From assembly GCF_005280735.1 (NCBI RefSeq), contig NZ_CP040077.1, positions 3,658,001-3,722,000 of the forward strand: a DNA stretch of 64,000 nt, in the 5' to 3' direction. The translations under genes were made by a program, and so were the position numbers. The DNA comes from Trinickia violacea. Its GTDB lineage: Bacteria; Pseudomonadota; Gammaproteobacteria; Burkholderiales; Burkholderiaceae. Below, piece by piece: positions 52,239 to 60,021 of this stretch. The stretch's first letter is position 1. Each line of letters begins with the position of its first letter. The notes beneath the pieces were generated by a model, which worked only from the letters and a program-made list of their open reading frames with translations, was not told the DNA's origin and did no database searches.

Positions 52239-53015
52239 ATGATTCACGATCCGAACGAAGACGGTCTCCCGCGCGAATCCGGCGCAGCCGACGACGCCGA
52301 CGCGTCCACTCCCATCGACGGCGATACGCCCGAGAATCCGCTGCATCTGCGCCGCATCCGCAGCTTCGTCACGCGCGCCGGCCGCGTCTCGACCGGCCAG
52401 CGCCGCGCGATGGACGAACTCGGCCCGCGCTTCGTGGTCCCCTACGCAGCCACTGCGTTCGACTGGAACGCTACCTTCGGCCGTCCGGCGCCGCACATCC
52501 TGGAGATCGGCTTCGGCATGGGTGCGACGACCGCTGAAATCGCCGCGCAGCGTCCCGGCGACGACTTCATCGGCGTCGAAGTGCACGAACCGGGCGTCGG
52601 CGCGCTCTTGAAGCTGATGGGCGAACAGACGCTATCGAACATCCGCATCGTCCAGCACGATGCGGTCGAGGTGCTCGAACAGATGATCGCGCCGGAAAGC
52701 CTCGACGGCGTGCACATCTTCTTCCCCGACCCGTGGCACAAGGCGCGCCATCACAAGCGCCGCCTGATTCAGCCGAAGTTCGTCGCGCTTCTGGTCTCGC
52801 GCTTGAAGCCCGGCGCGTATCTGCACTGCGCAACCGATTGGCAGAACTACGCCGAGCAAATGCTCGAAGTGCTGAGCGCCGAACCCGCGCTCGCGAACAC
52901 CGCCGACGCCTACGCGCCGCGCCCCGACTATCGTCCGGTGACGAAGTTCGAGCGACGCGGCCTGCGTCTCGGGCACGGCGTCTGGGATCTCGTGTTCAAG
53001 AAACGCGCCGCGTAA
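52239..53015 (+). CDS. trmB: tRNA (guanine-N7-)-methyltransferase
   Basis: A 258-aa SAM-dependent enzyme forming m7G46 in tRNA variable loops. The SAM motif ILEIGFGMGATTAEIA (about 86-101), GVEVHEPGVG, and the characteristic IFFPDPWHKARHHKRRL (about 162-178) with ATDWQNYAEQ near 204 are present. The acidic N-terminal 50 residues are a usual extension. It follows a tRNA gene, though this is not its only substrate. Confidence 0.96.
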   Translation: MIHDPNEDGLPRESGAADDADASTPIDGDTPENPLHLRRIRSFVTRAGRVSTGQRRAMDELGPRFVVPYAATAFDWNATFGRPAPHILEIGFGMGATTAEIAAQRPGDDFIGVEVHEPGVGALLKLMGEQTLSNIRIVQHDAVEVLEQMIAPESLDGVHIFFPDPWHKARHHKRRLIQPKFVALLVSRLKPGAYLHCATDWQNYAEQMLEVLSAEPALANTADAYAPRPDYRPVTKFERRGLRLGHGVWDLVFKKRAA

Positions 53016-53044
53016 AAAGAAAAGGCTCGCATCAGCGGCGAGCC
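53011..53044 (-). terminator. Terminator of uppP (minus strand)
   Basis: Arms GGCTCGC (53024-53030) and GCGAGCC (53038-53044) form a hairpin; on the minus strand it is followed by TTTTCTTTTT (53014-53023), a good T-rich tail. It overlaps the last codon of the convergent trmB gene. Confidence 0.8.
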
Positions 53045-53069
53045 CCTAGCCCATAGCGCGGCGCCTCAA

Positions 53070-53903
53070 TCAGCTCCAGTTCAGCCCGCCGCTGTAGCCG
53101 ACGATCAGGACCAGCAACCCGAAGCCGATCCGATACCACGCGAACACCGTGAAATCGTGCGTCGCGATGTAGCGCAGCAGCCAGCGCACGCAGATGAACG
53201 CGCTCACGAACGCGGCCGCCATCCCGATCGTGAACAGATCGAGCATCTGGACCGGCGTCGCGTGCCAGGTCTTCACGATCTCGTAGAGCGTCGCGCCGAC
53301 GATGATCGGGATCGCGAGAAAAAACGAAAACTCGGTGGCGACACGCCGGTCGAGCCCGAAGAGCATCCCGCCGATGATCGTCGACCCCGAGCGCGACACG
53401 CCGGGAATCAGCGCACAGCATTGCGCGCAGCCGACTTTCAGCGCGTCGAGCGGCGTCAAGGCATCGATCGACTGAACGCGCGGTGGCGCATCGCCGCGTT
53501 CGCGCTGGCGCGACTCCGCCCATAGGATGACGACGCCGCCCACCACGAGCGCGAGCGCCACCGGCACCGGCGCGTAGAGCACGGCCTTGATCGACTTTTC
53601 GAACATGAGCCCTAGCACGACGGCTGGAATCGTCGCGATGACGACATTGAGCGCAAAGCGCCGCGCGGCCGTTTGCGTCGCGAGGCCGGCGATCACCTCG
53701 CCGATGCGCCGCCGGTACTCCCAGCACACCGCGAGGATCGCGCCGAACTGGATGACGACATGGAAGGTCTTCGAGCCTTCGTCGGTGAAATCGAGCAAGC
53801 TGCCGACGACGATCAAGTGGCCTGTGCTCGACACCGGCAAAAACTCGGTCAATCCCTCGACGATGCCGAGGATCACCGCCTTGCAGATCAATATCCAATC
53901 CAT
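53070..53903 (-). CDS. uppP: Undecaprenyl-diphosphatase
   Basis: A 277-aa inner-membrane enzyme (BacA/UppP) that recycles the lipid carrier for cell wall synthesis and contributes to bacitracin tolerance. The catalytic motifs EGLTEFLPVSSTGHLIV (about 16-32) and ALIPGVSRSGSTI (about 165-177) are intact. About eight helices. The ATG at 53903 has an AAAGGG site. A terminator lies just past the stop. Confidence 0.96.
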   Translation of the reverse strand: MDWILICKAVILGIVEGLTEFLPVSSTGHLIVVGSLLDFTDEGSKTFHVVIQFGAILAVCWEYRRRIGEVIAGLATQTAARRFALNVVIATIPAVVLGLMFEKSIKAVLYAPVPVALALVVGGVVILWAESRQRERGDAPPRVQSIDALTPLDALKVGCAQCCALIPGVSRSGSTIIGGMLFGLDRRVATEFSFFLAIPIIVGATLYEIVKTWHATPVQMLDLFTIGMAAAFVSAFICVRWLLRYIATHDFTVFAWYRIGFGLLVLIVGYSGGLNWS

Positions 53904-53973
53904 CGATGGCCCTTTTGCGGATGTTGCCGCTCTCCGGCGGCATGGCGGAACGGACGGGAAAGGGCCCGGGAAA

Positions 53974-53995
53974 CGCGCGGCCCCACGGCCGCGCG
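53974..53995 (-). terminator. GC-rich hairpin after DUF1439 gene
   Basis: Nine-base arms CGCGCGGCC (53974-53982) and GGCCGCGCG (53987-53995) around a tetraloop lie 5 nt past the stop of the lipoprotein gene; on the minus strand TTTCCC follows. A likely, if T-poor, terminator. Confidence 0.55.
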
Positions 53996-53999
53996 CACC

Positions 54000-54584
54000 T
54001 CACTTTTCGAGGATCTGCACGCGTATGCCGTTTGTAAGGATGGTGATTGTACCGGGTTCGTAGTTCACGCCGGCAAATTGAAGTTGCTCGGGCTTGAACG
54101 TGTAGATCGGATAGTTGGTGAGCAGCTGCGTCGCGAGCAATCCGGCAGCCGCGCTGATCTGCTGCGCGTAGGCGTGGCCCTGGCCGTCCACGCTGACGTT
54201 GTCGACGGTCGGCTCCTTGAGCACGACCGATCGGCTCGGGCCGTCGTACGCGAGCTGGCTCGACAGCGTGAAGGTGGCGTCCACCGGCTGCTGCAGGAAC
54301 GGGCTCGCGAAGTGCGCGTCGAGCCGCACGCTCACGCGATTCGTGTCCGGCAAGAGGCCGACGACGGGATTGGCGAGCGTGACGTTGAACACCTGGGAGA
54401 CCGTGCGCTGGAACGGAAACTTGCGCTGCACGGCTTCCTGCACCTGATCCCTCGAGAACGTGTAGTGATCCGGGATGAACGGAAACGTGGCGGTAGCACA
54501 GGCGCCGAGCGACACGCCGATGCTTGCCGCCGCAAACGCCGCGATCAGAAACCGTCGCCGCGTGGACGCTCTCGCGTGAGTCAT
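54000..54584 (-). CDS. DUF1439 lipoprotein
   Basis: A 194-aa predicted lipoprotein: twin-Arg-like basic start (STRRRFLIAAF), hydrophobic stretch and lipobox LGAC at about residues 26-29. The mature part (YTFSRDQVQEAVQRKFPFQRTV...) fits the DUF1439/YceB family, barrel-like proteins thought to bind lipids in the envelope. A perfect AGGAGG site precedes the ATG. Located between uppP and the cysteine-cluster gene, all on the minus strand. Confidence 0.88.
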   Translation of the reverse strand: MTHARASTRRRFLIAAFAAASIGVSLGACATATFPFIPDHYTFSRDQVQEAVQRKFPFQRTVSQVFNVTLANPVVGLLPDTNRVSVRLDAHFASPFLQQPVDATFTLSSQLAYDGPSRSVVLKEPTVDNVSVDGQGHAYAQQISAAAGLLATQLLTNYPIYTFKPEQLQFAGVNYEPGTITILTNGIRVQILEK

Positions 54585-54693
54585 GCAAAACCTCCTGCTC
54601 TTCGATGCTTCGATGTTTTGGATCGCTTGGGCACGCTGGCCCGCGCAAAGTTCTACCGCGGCGGTTCGCGGGCTTCCTTCGTTTTACCTTCGA

Positions 54694-54990
54694 TTAGCGG
54701 GCGGCGGGCCGAGTCGCGGCTTCGAGCTGCGTGAGCCAGGCGATGGCATGCGCGCGCGACGTGCCGCACATCTCGGCCTGCGGCTGCAATCCGGAGCAGC
54801 AGGCGGGCCGCTCGGGACGCCCGAAGACCGCGCAGCGGTGATCGTCGCCGAGCTGCGCGCAGCGCACGCCTGCGGGTTTGCCGTCGGGCATGCCGGGGAT
54901 CGGGCTCGTGATCGAGGGCGCGATGCAGCACGCGCCGCAATCGGGACGGCACGCGTGATCGGCAACGACGGGAGCGGCAACGGCATTCAC
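54694..54990 (-). CDS. YkgJ-family cysteine cluster protein
   Basis: A small protein (98 aa from GTG 54990) with the zinc or iron-chelating pattern CRPDCGACCIAPSITSP, later RCAQL, RCAVF, ACCSGL and MCG: eight or more conserved cysteines. Family members are probably metal-binding, role unknown. The frame is open back to an ATG at 55116, but that N-terminus is unusual for the family and would overlap the hemN promoter region, so the GTG is preferred with moderate certainty. Divergent from hemN. Confidence 0.75.
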   Translation of the reverse strand: MNAVAAPVVADHACRPDCGACCIAPSITSPIPGMPDGKPAGVRCAQLGDDHRCAVFGRPERPACCSGLQPQAEMCGTSRAHAIAWLTQLEAATRPAAR

Positions 54991-55189
54991 GGCTAAATCG
55001 GGTCCTGGGTAATACAGCAGCGACGACAGCGAATTGATGCGACAAATCGAGCGGCAAGCCACGCAGCCCAACCGCACGGAGCCCGTATTGTGCCTGCATT
55101 GCGCAATTTGTCGCATGCGGCGCTATTACACAAGGCGCCAAGACGGCACCCGCTTACACTGACTGCGCTCCCGCTAACGAAGGCTTCCC

Positions 55190-56575
55190 ATGGATTCCGT
55201 CGACTCCCTGTTTCATCCCGACCTGCTTGCCAAATACAGCGCGAACGGCCCACGGTACACGTCTTATCCCACCGCCCTTCAGTTCCGCGACGATTTCGAC
55301 ACCGCCGACTACTTCCGCGCCGCACGCGACTCCGGCGCGTCCGCGAGCGAATTGTCGCTGTACTTTCACATCCCGTTTTGCGACACCGTCTGCTTCTACT
55401 GCGGCTGCAACAAGGTCGTGACCAAGAACCGCGCCCGCTCGGTGCCCTACCTCGAGCGCATGAAGCGCGAGCTGGCGTTGCAGGCGTCGCGCTTCGACGT
55501 CACGCGGCCCGTCACGCAGTTGCATCTGGGCGGCGGCACGCCCACGTTTTTCAACGACGGCCAATTGACCGAGCTGATGGCCGCCGCGCGCGAACACTTC
55601 GTGCTCGTGCCGGACGTCGACGCCGAATATTCGATCGAAGTCGATCCGCGTGAAGCGGACCCGAAGACGATCGTCCATCTGCGCACGCTCGGCTTCAATC
55701 GCCTGAGCCTCGGCGTGCAGGACTTCGATCCGGTCGTGCAGGCCGCGATCAACCGCATCCAGCCGCTCGAGATGACCGCCGACGTCATGCGCGCCGCGCG
55801 CGCGTCGGGCTTCAAATCGATCAGCGTCGACCTGATCTACGGGCTGCCGCATCAAACCGTCGACAGCTTCAGCCGCACGCTCGACACGATGCTCGCGCTC
55901 GCGCCGGACCGTCTCTCGGTTTTCGGTTACGCGCACATGCCGCAGCTCTTCAAGATGCAGCGTCAGATGGACGCATCGGCGATGCCCTCGCCTGCCGAGC
56001 GGCTCGCGATCCTGCGCCACGTGGTCGAACGGCTGACGAGCGCAGGCTATGTCTACATCGGCATGGACCACTTCGCCCTTCCCACCGACGAGCTCGCACT
56101 CGCGCAAGCGAAGCGCACCCTGCATCGGAACTTCCAGGGCTACAGCACGCATGCCGATTGCGATTTGATCGGCATCGGCGCGTCCTCGATCGGCAAGGTC
56201 GGCGACGTCTACGTGCAAAACGCGAAGGACCTCCCCGGCTACGCGGCAGCGATCGACGCCGGCGAGCTCGCCATCCAGCGCGGCGTGCGCCTCACCGCCG
56301 ACGACCGCGTGCGGCGCGACATCATCACGCAGCTGATGTGCAATCTGGAGTTGCGCTACGACGAAATCGAGGTTGTGTACGGCATCCGCTTCGCAGAGGC
56401 GTTCGCGGCGGAGCTCGAGCGCCTCGCCGCCTTCGCGGCGGACGGTCTGATTGCGCTCGGCAGCAACAAGCTCGAAGTCCTGCCAGCCGGACGGATGCTC
56501 GTGCGCAACATCGCGATGGTGTTCGACCGCTATCTCGGCCAGCAGCCGATGAAGCGCTTTTCGCGGACCATCTGA
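55190..56575 (+). CDS. hemN: Oxygen-independent coproporphyrinogen III oxidase
   Basis: A 461-aa radical SAM enzyme of anaerobic heme synthesis. The 4Fe-4S motif is CDTVCFYCGCNK (about 63-74; CxxxCxxC plus the HemN-typical extra Cys), preceded by GPRYTSYPTA, a true HemN hallmark that separates it from HemW. The C-terminal HemN domain follows. An inverted repeat (TGCGACAAAT at 55038-55047, ATTTGTCGCA at 55106-55115) lies upstream. I did not find a convincing FNR box. Confidence 0.95.
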   Translation: MDSVDSLFHPDLLAKYSANGPRYTSYPTALQFRDDFDTADYFRAARDSGASASELSLYFHIPFCDTVCFYCGCNKVVTKNRARSVPYLERMKRELALQASRFDVTRPVTQLHLGGGTPTFFNDGQLTELMAAAREHFVLVPDVDAEYSIEVDPREADPKTIVHLRTLGFNRLSLGVQDFDPVVQAAINRIQPLEMTADVMRAARASGFKSISVDLIYGLPHQTVDSFSRTLDTMLALAPDRLSVFGYAHMPQLFKMQRQMDASAMPSPAERLAILRHVVERLTSAGYVYIGMDHFALPTDELALAQAKRTLHRNFQGYSTHADCDLIGIGASSIGKVGDVYVQNAKDLPGYAAAIDAGELAIQRGVRLTADDRVRRDIITQLMCNLELRYDEIEVVYGIRFAEAFAAELERLAAFAADGLIALGSNKLEVLPAGRMLVRNIAMVFDRYLGQQPMKRFSRTI

Positions 56576-56695
56576 GCACGGCAAACCCGCCTCGGGCTGG
56601 GACCGCCGCTCGCCCGGGGACCCGCCCCATCGGTCCCGGCAAGACAGCGTTGTTGGTAAAGTAAGCGTCTTTTCCCGGATCGAACAGGCAACATC

Positions 56696-56953
56696 ATGCG
56701 CGGCACCAAGGCTATCCATGCGGTCGAGCGGCTCAAGACCCGCAGCGCCAACGCACTCTACGCGGCCGTGAGCATGCCGGGCGGGCTCTACTATCTCGTC
56801 GACAAGACCGGCGGCGGCAGCAAGAAACTCTGCGAGCCACTGCCCCTCGAGGAATTTGTCGCGTTTGTCGATGCCCAGTCGCCGGCCAAGCCGCGAAAAG
56901 CCAGCAAGCTCGACGTCGCGTTCGAGGAACAGATCAAGAAAAGCCGCAGCTGA
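56696..56953 (+). CDS. Conserved hypothetical protein, 85 aa
   Basis: A small soluble protein starting MRGTKAIHAVERLKTRSANALYAAVSMPGGLYYLVDKTGGG and ending in a Lys-rich tail. Normal composition, no membrane segment, no catalytic motif that I recognise. It lies between hemN and the methyltransferase gene with its own leader. Function unknown. Confidence 0.65.
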   Translation: MRGTKAIHAVERLKTRSANALYAAVSMPGGLYYLVDKTGGGSKKLCEPLPLEEFVAFVDAQSPAKPRKASKLDVAFEEQIKKSRS

Positions 56954-57148
56954 GCGGCTAGCCAAGCCCTCCGCCGCCGATACACCGCCATACGCTGCGT
57001 TACAGCGCCGCGCCGCGCGCGGCAAGGGGACCGATCCGTAGCCGGTTTGGTACAATCCCGCAGTTCCCCTGGGCCATCAGGCCCGGACCGTTTGGTCTCG
57101 GACCGCCTGGTACCGTTCGGACCACCCAACCCGCCAGAACATCGCGCC

Positions 57149-57802
57149 ATGAACATCGAACAAGCCCGTTTCAACATGATCGAGCAGCAAATTCGCCCCT
57201 GGGACGTGCTGGACCAGGACGTGTTGAGTCTGCTGGCGATCGTCAAACGTGAGAATTTCGTCCCCGCCGCTTACCGCGACATCGCCTTCGCCGACCTCGA
57301 AGTGCCGCTGCCGCGCGGCCAGCACATGCTGGCGCCGCGCGTCGAAGCGCGCGTCCTGCAGGAACTGGCGGTGAAGAAGCACGAAACCGTTCTGGAAGTC
57401 GGCGCCGGTTCGGGCTACATGGCGGCGCTGCTCGCGCATCGCGGCCAGCACGTGCTGACGGTCGAAATCGATCCGGAACTCGCCGAGCTCGCGAAGCAAA
57501 ACCTCGCGGCCAATGGCGTGACGAATGCGGAAGTCGCGCTCGGCGACGGGTCGCGCGGCTGGCCCGCTGCCGGCCCGTACGACGTGATCTGCGTGTCGGG
57601 CGGCCTGCCGGTGCTGCCGCAGGACCTCCTCGAGCAACTGAAGGTCGGCGGCCGGCTCGCCGCGTTCGTCGGCACGGCGCCGGTGATGAAGACGCAAATC
57701 ATCACGCGCATCGACGACAAGCAATTCCGCCTGGCCGACGTGTTCGAAACCTATGTCGAGCCGCTCGTGAACGCGGTTCAGCCGCCGCGCTTCAAGTTCT
57801 GA
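57149..57802 (+). CDS. Protein-L-isoaspartate O-methyltransferase family protein
   Basis: A 217-aa SAM methyltransferase of the PIMT family (protein repair of isoaspartate). The start MNIEQARFNMIEQQIRPWDVLD, the LAPRVEARVLQEL segment and the SAM site VLEVGAGSGYMAALLA (about 76-91) are clear. In many proteobacteria this shorter paralogue differs from Pcm, lacking the usual DGSxG catalytic Ser context (here GDGSRGWPAAGPYD is present). The ATG at 57149 is chosen by homology. Followed by a rhodanese gene. Confidence 0.88.
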   Translation: MNIEQARFNMIEQQIRPWDVLDQDVLSLLAIVKRENFVPAAYRDIAFADLEVPLPRGQHMLAPRVEARVLQELAVKKHETVLEVGAGSGYMAALLAHRGQHVLTVEIDPELAELAKQNLAANGVTNAEVALGDGSRGWPAAGPYDVICVSGGLPVLPQDLLEQLKVGGRLAAFVGTAPVMKTQIITRIDDKQFRLADVFETYVEPLVNAVQPPRFKF

Positions 57803-57892
57803 TCGTCGCCGCCATCCCCCGTCGGCCGCGCTCGCGGCCGATGTCGCTTTATGGCACGCTAACCTGCCCCTGTCGATTTCACCGAGCCCGAG

Positions 57893-58216
57893 ATGCAAAA
57901 CCTGACCGCCCCCGCCCTCGCCGAATGGCTTGCCGATACTTCGCGCCCTGCGCCCGTACTGCTCGACGTGCGCGAACCGTGGGAAGTCGAAACGGCGAAG
58001 ATTGCAGGAAGCGTGTTCATCCCGATGCGCGAGATCCCGGCACGCAGCGAAGAGCTCGACGACGAAGCGCAAATCGTCTGCGTGTGCCATCACGGCGCGC
58101 GCAGTGCGAATGTCGGCATGTTCCTCGAAGGGCGCGGTTTCAAGCAGATCTTCAATCTGCAAGGCGGGATCGACGCCTGGTCCAAGCTCGTCGATCCGTC
58201 CGTGCCGACGTATTGA
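57893..58216 (+). CDS. Single-domain rhodanese-like sulfurtransferase
   Basis: A 107-aa rhodanese domain with LLDVREPWEVETAKIAGSVFIPMREI and the active-site loop VCHHGARS, containing the catalytic Cys (near residue 71). It should carry sulfane sulfur as a persulfide. It is close to the methyltransferase gene (90 nt) and may be co-transcribed. Confidence 0.92.
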   Translation: MQNLTAPALAEWLADTSRPAPVLLDVREPWEVETAKIAGSVFIPMREIPARSEELDDEAQIVCVCHHGARSANVGMFLEGRGFKQIFNLQGGIDAWSKLVDPSVPTY

Positions 58217-58243
58217 TCCCTCTGCGCCCCTTCTCCGGGGGCG

Positions 58244-59578
58244 CTAGTCCGTCTCCCTCAACACCTGCGCGACGGTCGTGAAGATTTCGTCGATCTGCTG
58301 CTCGTCGACGATCAGCGGCGGCGAAAACGCCAGGATGTCCCCCGTGTAGCGCGTCAGCACGCCTTTCTCGAAGCATTTGACGAACACCTCGTAAGCTCGC
58401 GCGCCCGGCGCTCCGTCGCGCGGCTTCAATTCGACGCCGCCCACGAGACCCAGATTGCGCACGTCGATCACGTGCGGCTCGCTGCGCAGCTTGTGTATCG
58501 CAGTCTCGAAGACTGGCGACATGCGCGCCGCGCGCTCGAACAGCTGCTCGCGCTCATAGAGATCGATCGTCGCACAGGCCGCCGCGGTCGCGATCGGATG
58601 GCCCGAGTACGTATAGCCGTGGAAGAGCTCGATGCCGGCGGGCGCGCCGTTGACGATCGTGTCGTGAATCGCGTGGCTCGCCGCCACGGCGCCTAGCGGC
58701 GCGGCGGCGTTGTTCGTGCCTTTCGCCATCGTCAGCAAGTCCGGCGTCACGTTGAAGTATTGCGCGGCAAACGGTGCGCCGAGCCGCCCCCAGCCGGTGA
58801 TCACTTCATCGAAGATCAAGAGGATGCCGTGCTTGTCGCAGATCTCGCGCAGGCGCTGCAAATAGCCTTGCGGCGGAATCAGCACGCCCGTCGAGCCCGC
58901 GACCGGCTCGACGATGACAGCCGCGATCGTCGAGGCGTCGTGCAGCGTGACTAGGCGTTCCAGTTCGTCGGCGAGATGCGCGCCCCACGCCGGCTGCCCT
59001 TTCGAAAACGCCGCTTCCGCGATGTTCAGCGTGTGCGGCAGGTGATCGACCGATGGCAGCAAGCCGCCCGAATACGCCTTGCGATTCGGCGCGATGCCGC
59101 CGACGGAGATGCCGCCGAAACCGACGCCGTGATAGCCGCGCTCGCGTCCGATGAAGCGCGTGCGCTGCCCTTCGCCGCGCGAACGGTGATACGCGAGCGC
59201 GATCTTCAATGCCGTATCGACCGCCTCCGATCCCGAGTTCGTGAAGAAGATGTGCTTGAGGTCGCCCGGCGTGTGCTTCGCGATCTTCGTCGCGGCCTCG
59301 AACGCCTTCGGGTGTCCCATCTGGAAGGTCGGGGCAAAGTCCATCTCCTCGGCTTGCTCCCGAACGGCGGCGACGATCTCGTCGCGGCAATGGCCCGCGT
59401 TCACGCACCAGAGCCCGGCGGTGCCGTCGAGAATGCGGCGGCCGTCGTAGGACGTGTAGTACATCCCCTTCGCCCCCGACAGCAGCCGCGGCGCGCTCTT
59501 GAACTGACGATTCGCCGTGAAAGGCATCCAGAACGCTGACAGATCGAGCGAACCGCTGTTCGCTTCGCGCTGGTTCAT
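58244..59578 (-). CDS. Class III omega-amino acid:pyruvate aminotransferase
   Basis: A 444-aa fold-type I, class III aminotransferase. It begins MNQREANSGSLDLSAFWMPFTANRQFK, as in beta-alanine:pyruvate aminotransferases. The PLP region includes FFTNSGSEAVDTALK (about 108), the Asp in LLIFDEVITGWGRLG and the lysine in DLLTMAKGTNNAAAPLGA (near 290). Translation starts at ATG 59578, which lies directly behind a repeated hairpin element that pairs with its Shine-Dalgarno segment. Confidence 0.9.
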   Translation of the reverse strand: MNQREANSGSLDLSAFWMPFTANRQFKSAPRLLSGAKGMYYTSYDGRRILDGTAGLWCVNAGHCRDEIVAAVREQAEEMDFAPTFQMGHPKAFEAATKIAKHTPGDLKHIFFTNSGSEAVDTALKIALAYHRSRGEGQRTRFIGRERGYHGVGFGGISVGGIAPNRKAYSGGLLPSVDHLPHTLNIAEAAFSKGQPAWGAHLADELERLVTLHDASTIAAVIVEPVAGSTGVLIPPQGYLQRLREICDKHGILLIFDEVITGWGRLGAPFAAQYFNVTPDLLTMAKGTNNAAAPLGAVAASHAIHDTIVNGAPAGIELFHGYTYSGHPIATAAACATIDLYEREQLFERAARMSPVFETAIHKLRSEPHVIDVRNLGLVGGVELKPRDGAPGARAYEVFVKCFEKGVLTRYTGDILAFSPPLIVDEQQIDEIFTTVAQVLRETD

Positions 59579-59656
59579 GATGCCTCCCGCCGGGCCGCCC
59601 CAAGGGAGGCATCCGCCCCCTTGGGGGGCAGCGAACGATAGTGAGCGTGGGGGTAG
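59579..59656 (-). repeat. SD-sequestering leader repeat, copy 1
   Basis: On the minus strand a conserved block (59656 to 59594) is followed by CCGGC and then GGGAGGCATC touching the ATG at 59578. The internal GATGCCTCCC (plus coordinates 59604-59613) is the exact complement of that ribosome binding segment (59579-59588), so the RNA can fold a 10-bp stem with a 15-nt loop that hides the SD. A second small hairpin (GCCCCC/GGGGGC) precedes it. The block recurs in inverse genome orientation at 63076-63191, again just upstream of a gene start. Confidence 0.8.
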
Positions 59657-60021
59657 TCCATATTGCCTCCTTGTCTTGTCTCGTTTCGAGTCGGCCAAGA
59701 GACGGCCGGGTTACCAGTCTAGGCACCGATGTGCCTATGCACAACCGCGCGGCACGCGTGCACCGCTACAGCTATCGACACCAAACGCGGCGCTTCGTTG
59801 CGGCGCAGCGCGCACCGGCGCGAAGCGCGACGAAGCGCCCTGCACCAATAACGTCTTCCGCCGCGCGCCGCCGCGACGCGTCTAACCGCGCCGTCACAAG
59901 CCCTGCCAGCAGCGCTTCGATTGGCACAACCTTTGCAGTATCCCGTCGGCTATTCATGCAGCACAGCATTCGCGCGTACTCACAACCATAACGTTCACCA
60001 TCCTACGGCAAGGGGAATGAC
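59657..60021. other. Intergenic region upstream of urtA
   Basis: No gene is seen. It contains GCAC/GTGC palindromes (AGGCAC-CGAT-GTGCCT at 59721-59736, overlapping TGTGC-CTAT-GCACA at 59730-59743), which could be part of NtrC binding sites, and the sigma-54 promoter at 59922-59937. Confidence 0.55.
59922..59937 (+). promoter_or_regulatory. Sigma-54 promoter of the urt operon
   Basis: TGGCAC (59922-59927), 5 bp, TTGCA (59933-59937): a full match to the -24/-12 consensus with GG and GC elements correctly spaced. It lies 85 bp before the urtA start. Sigma-54 with NtrC control under nitrogen limitation is the known mode for urea transporters. Confidence 0.8.

Noticed and set aside
55030..55060. 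FNR-like TTGAT site upstream of hemN
   Set aside because: Only one half-site fits (TTGAT at 55035); the partner reads CAAAT, too far from ATCAA to call.
55154..57055. 633-codon open frame on the minus strand
   Set aside because: Antisense to hemN and its neighbour, low-complexity composition; shadow frame.
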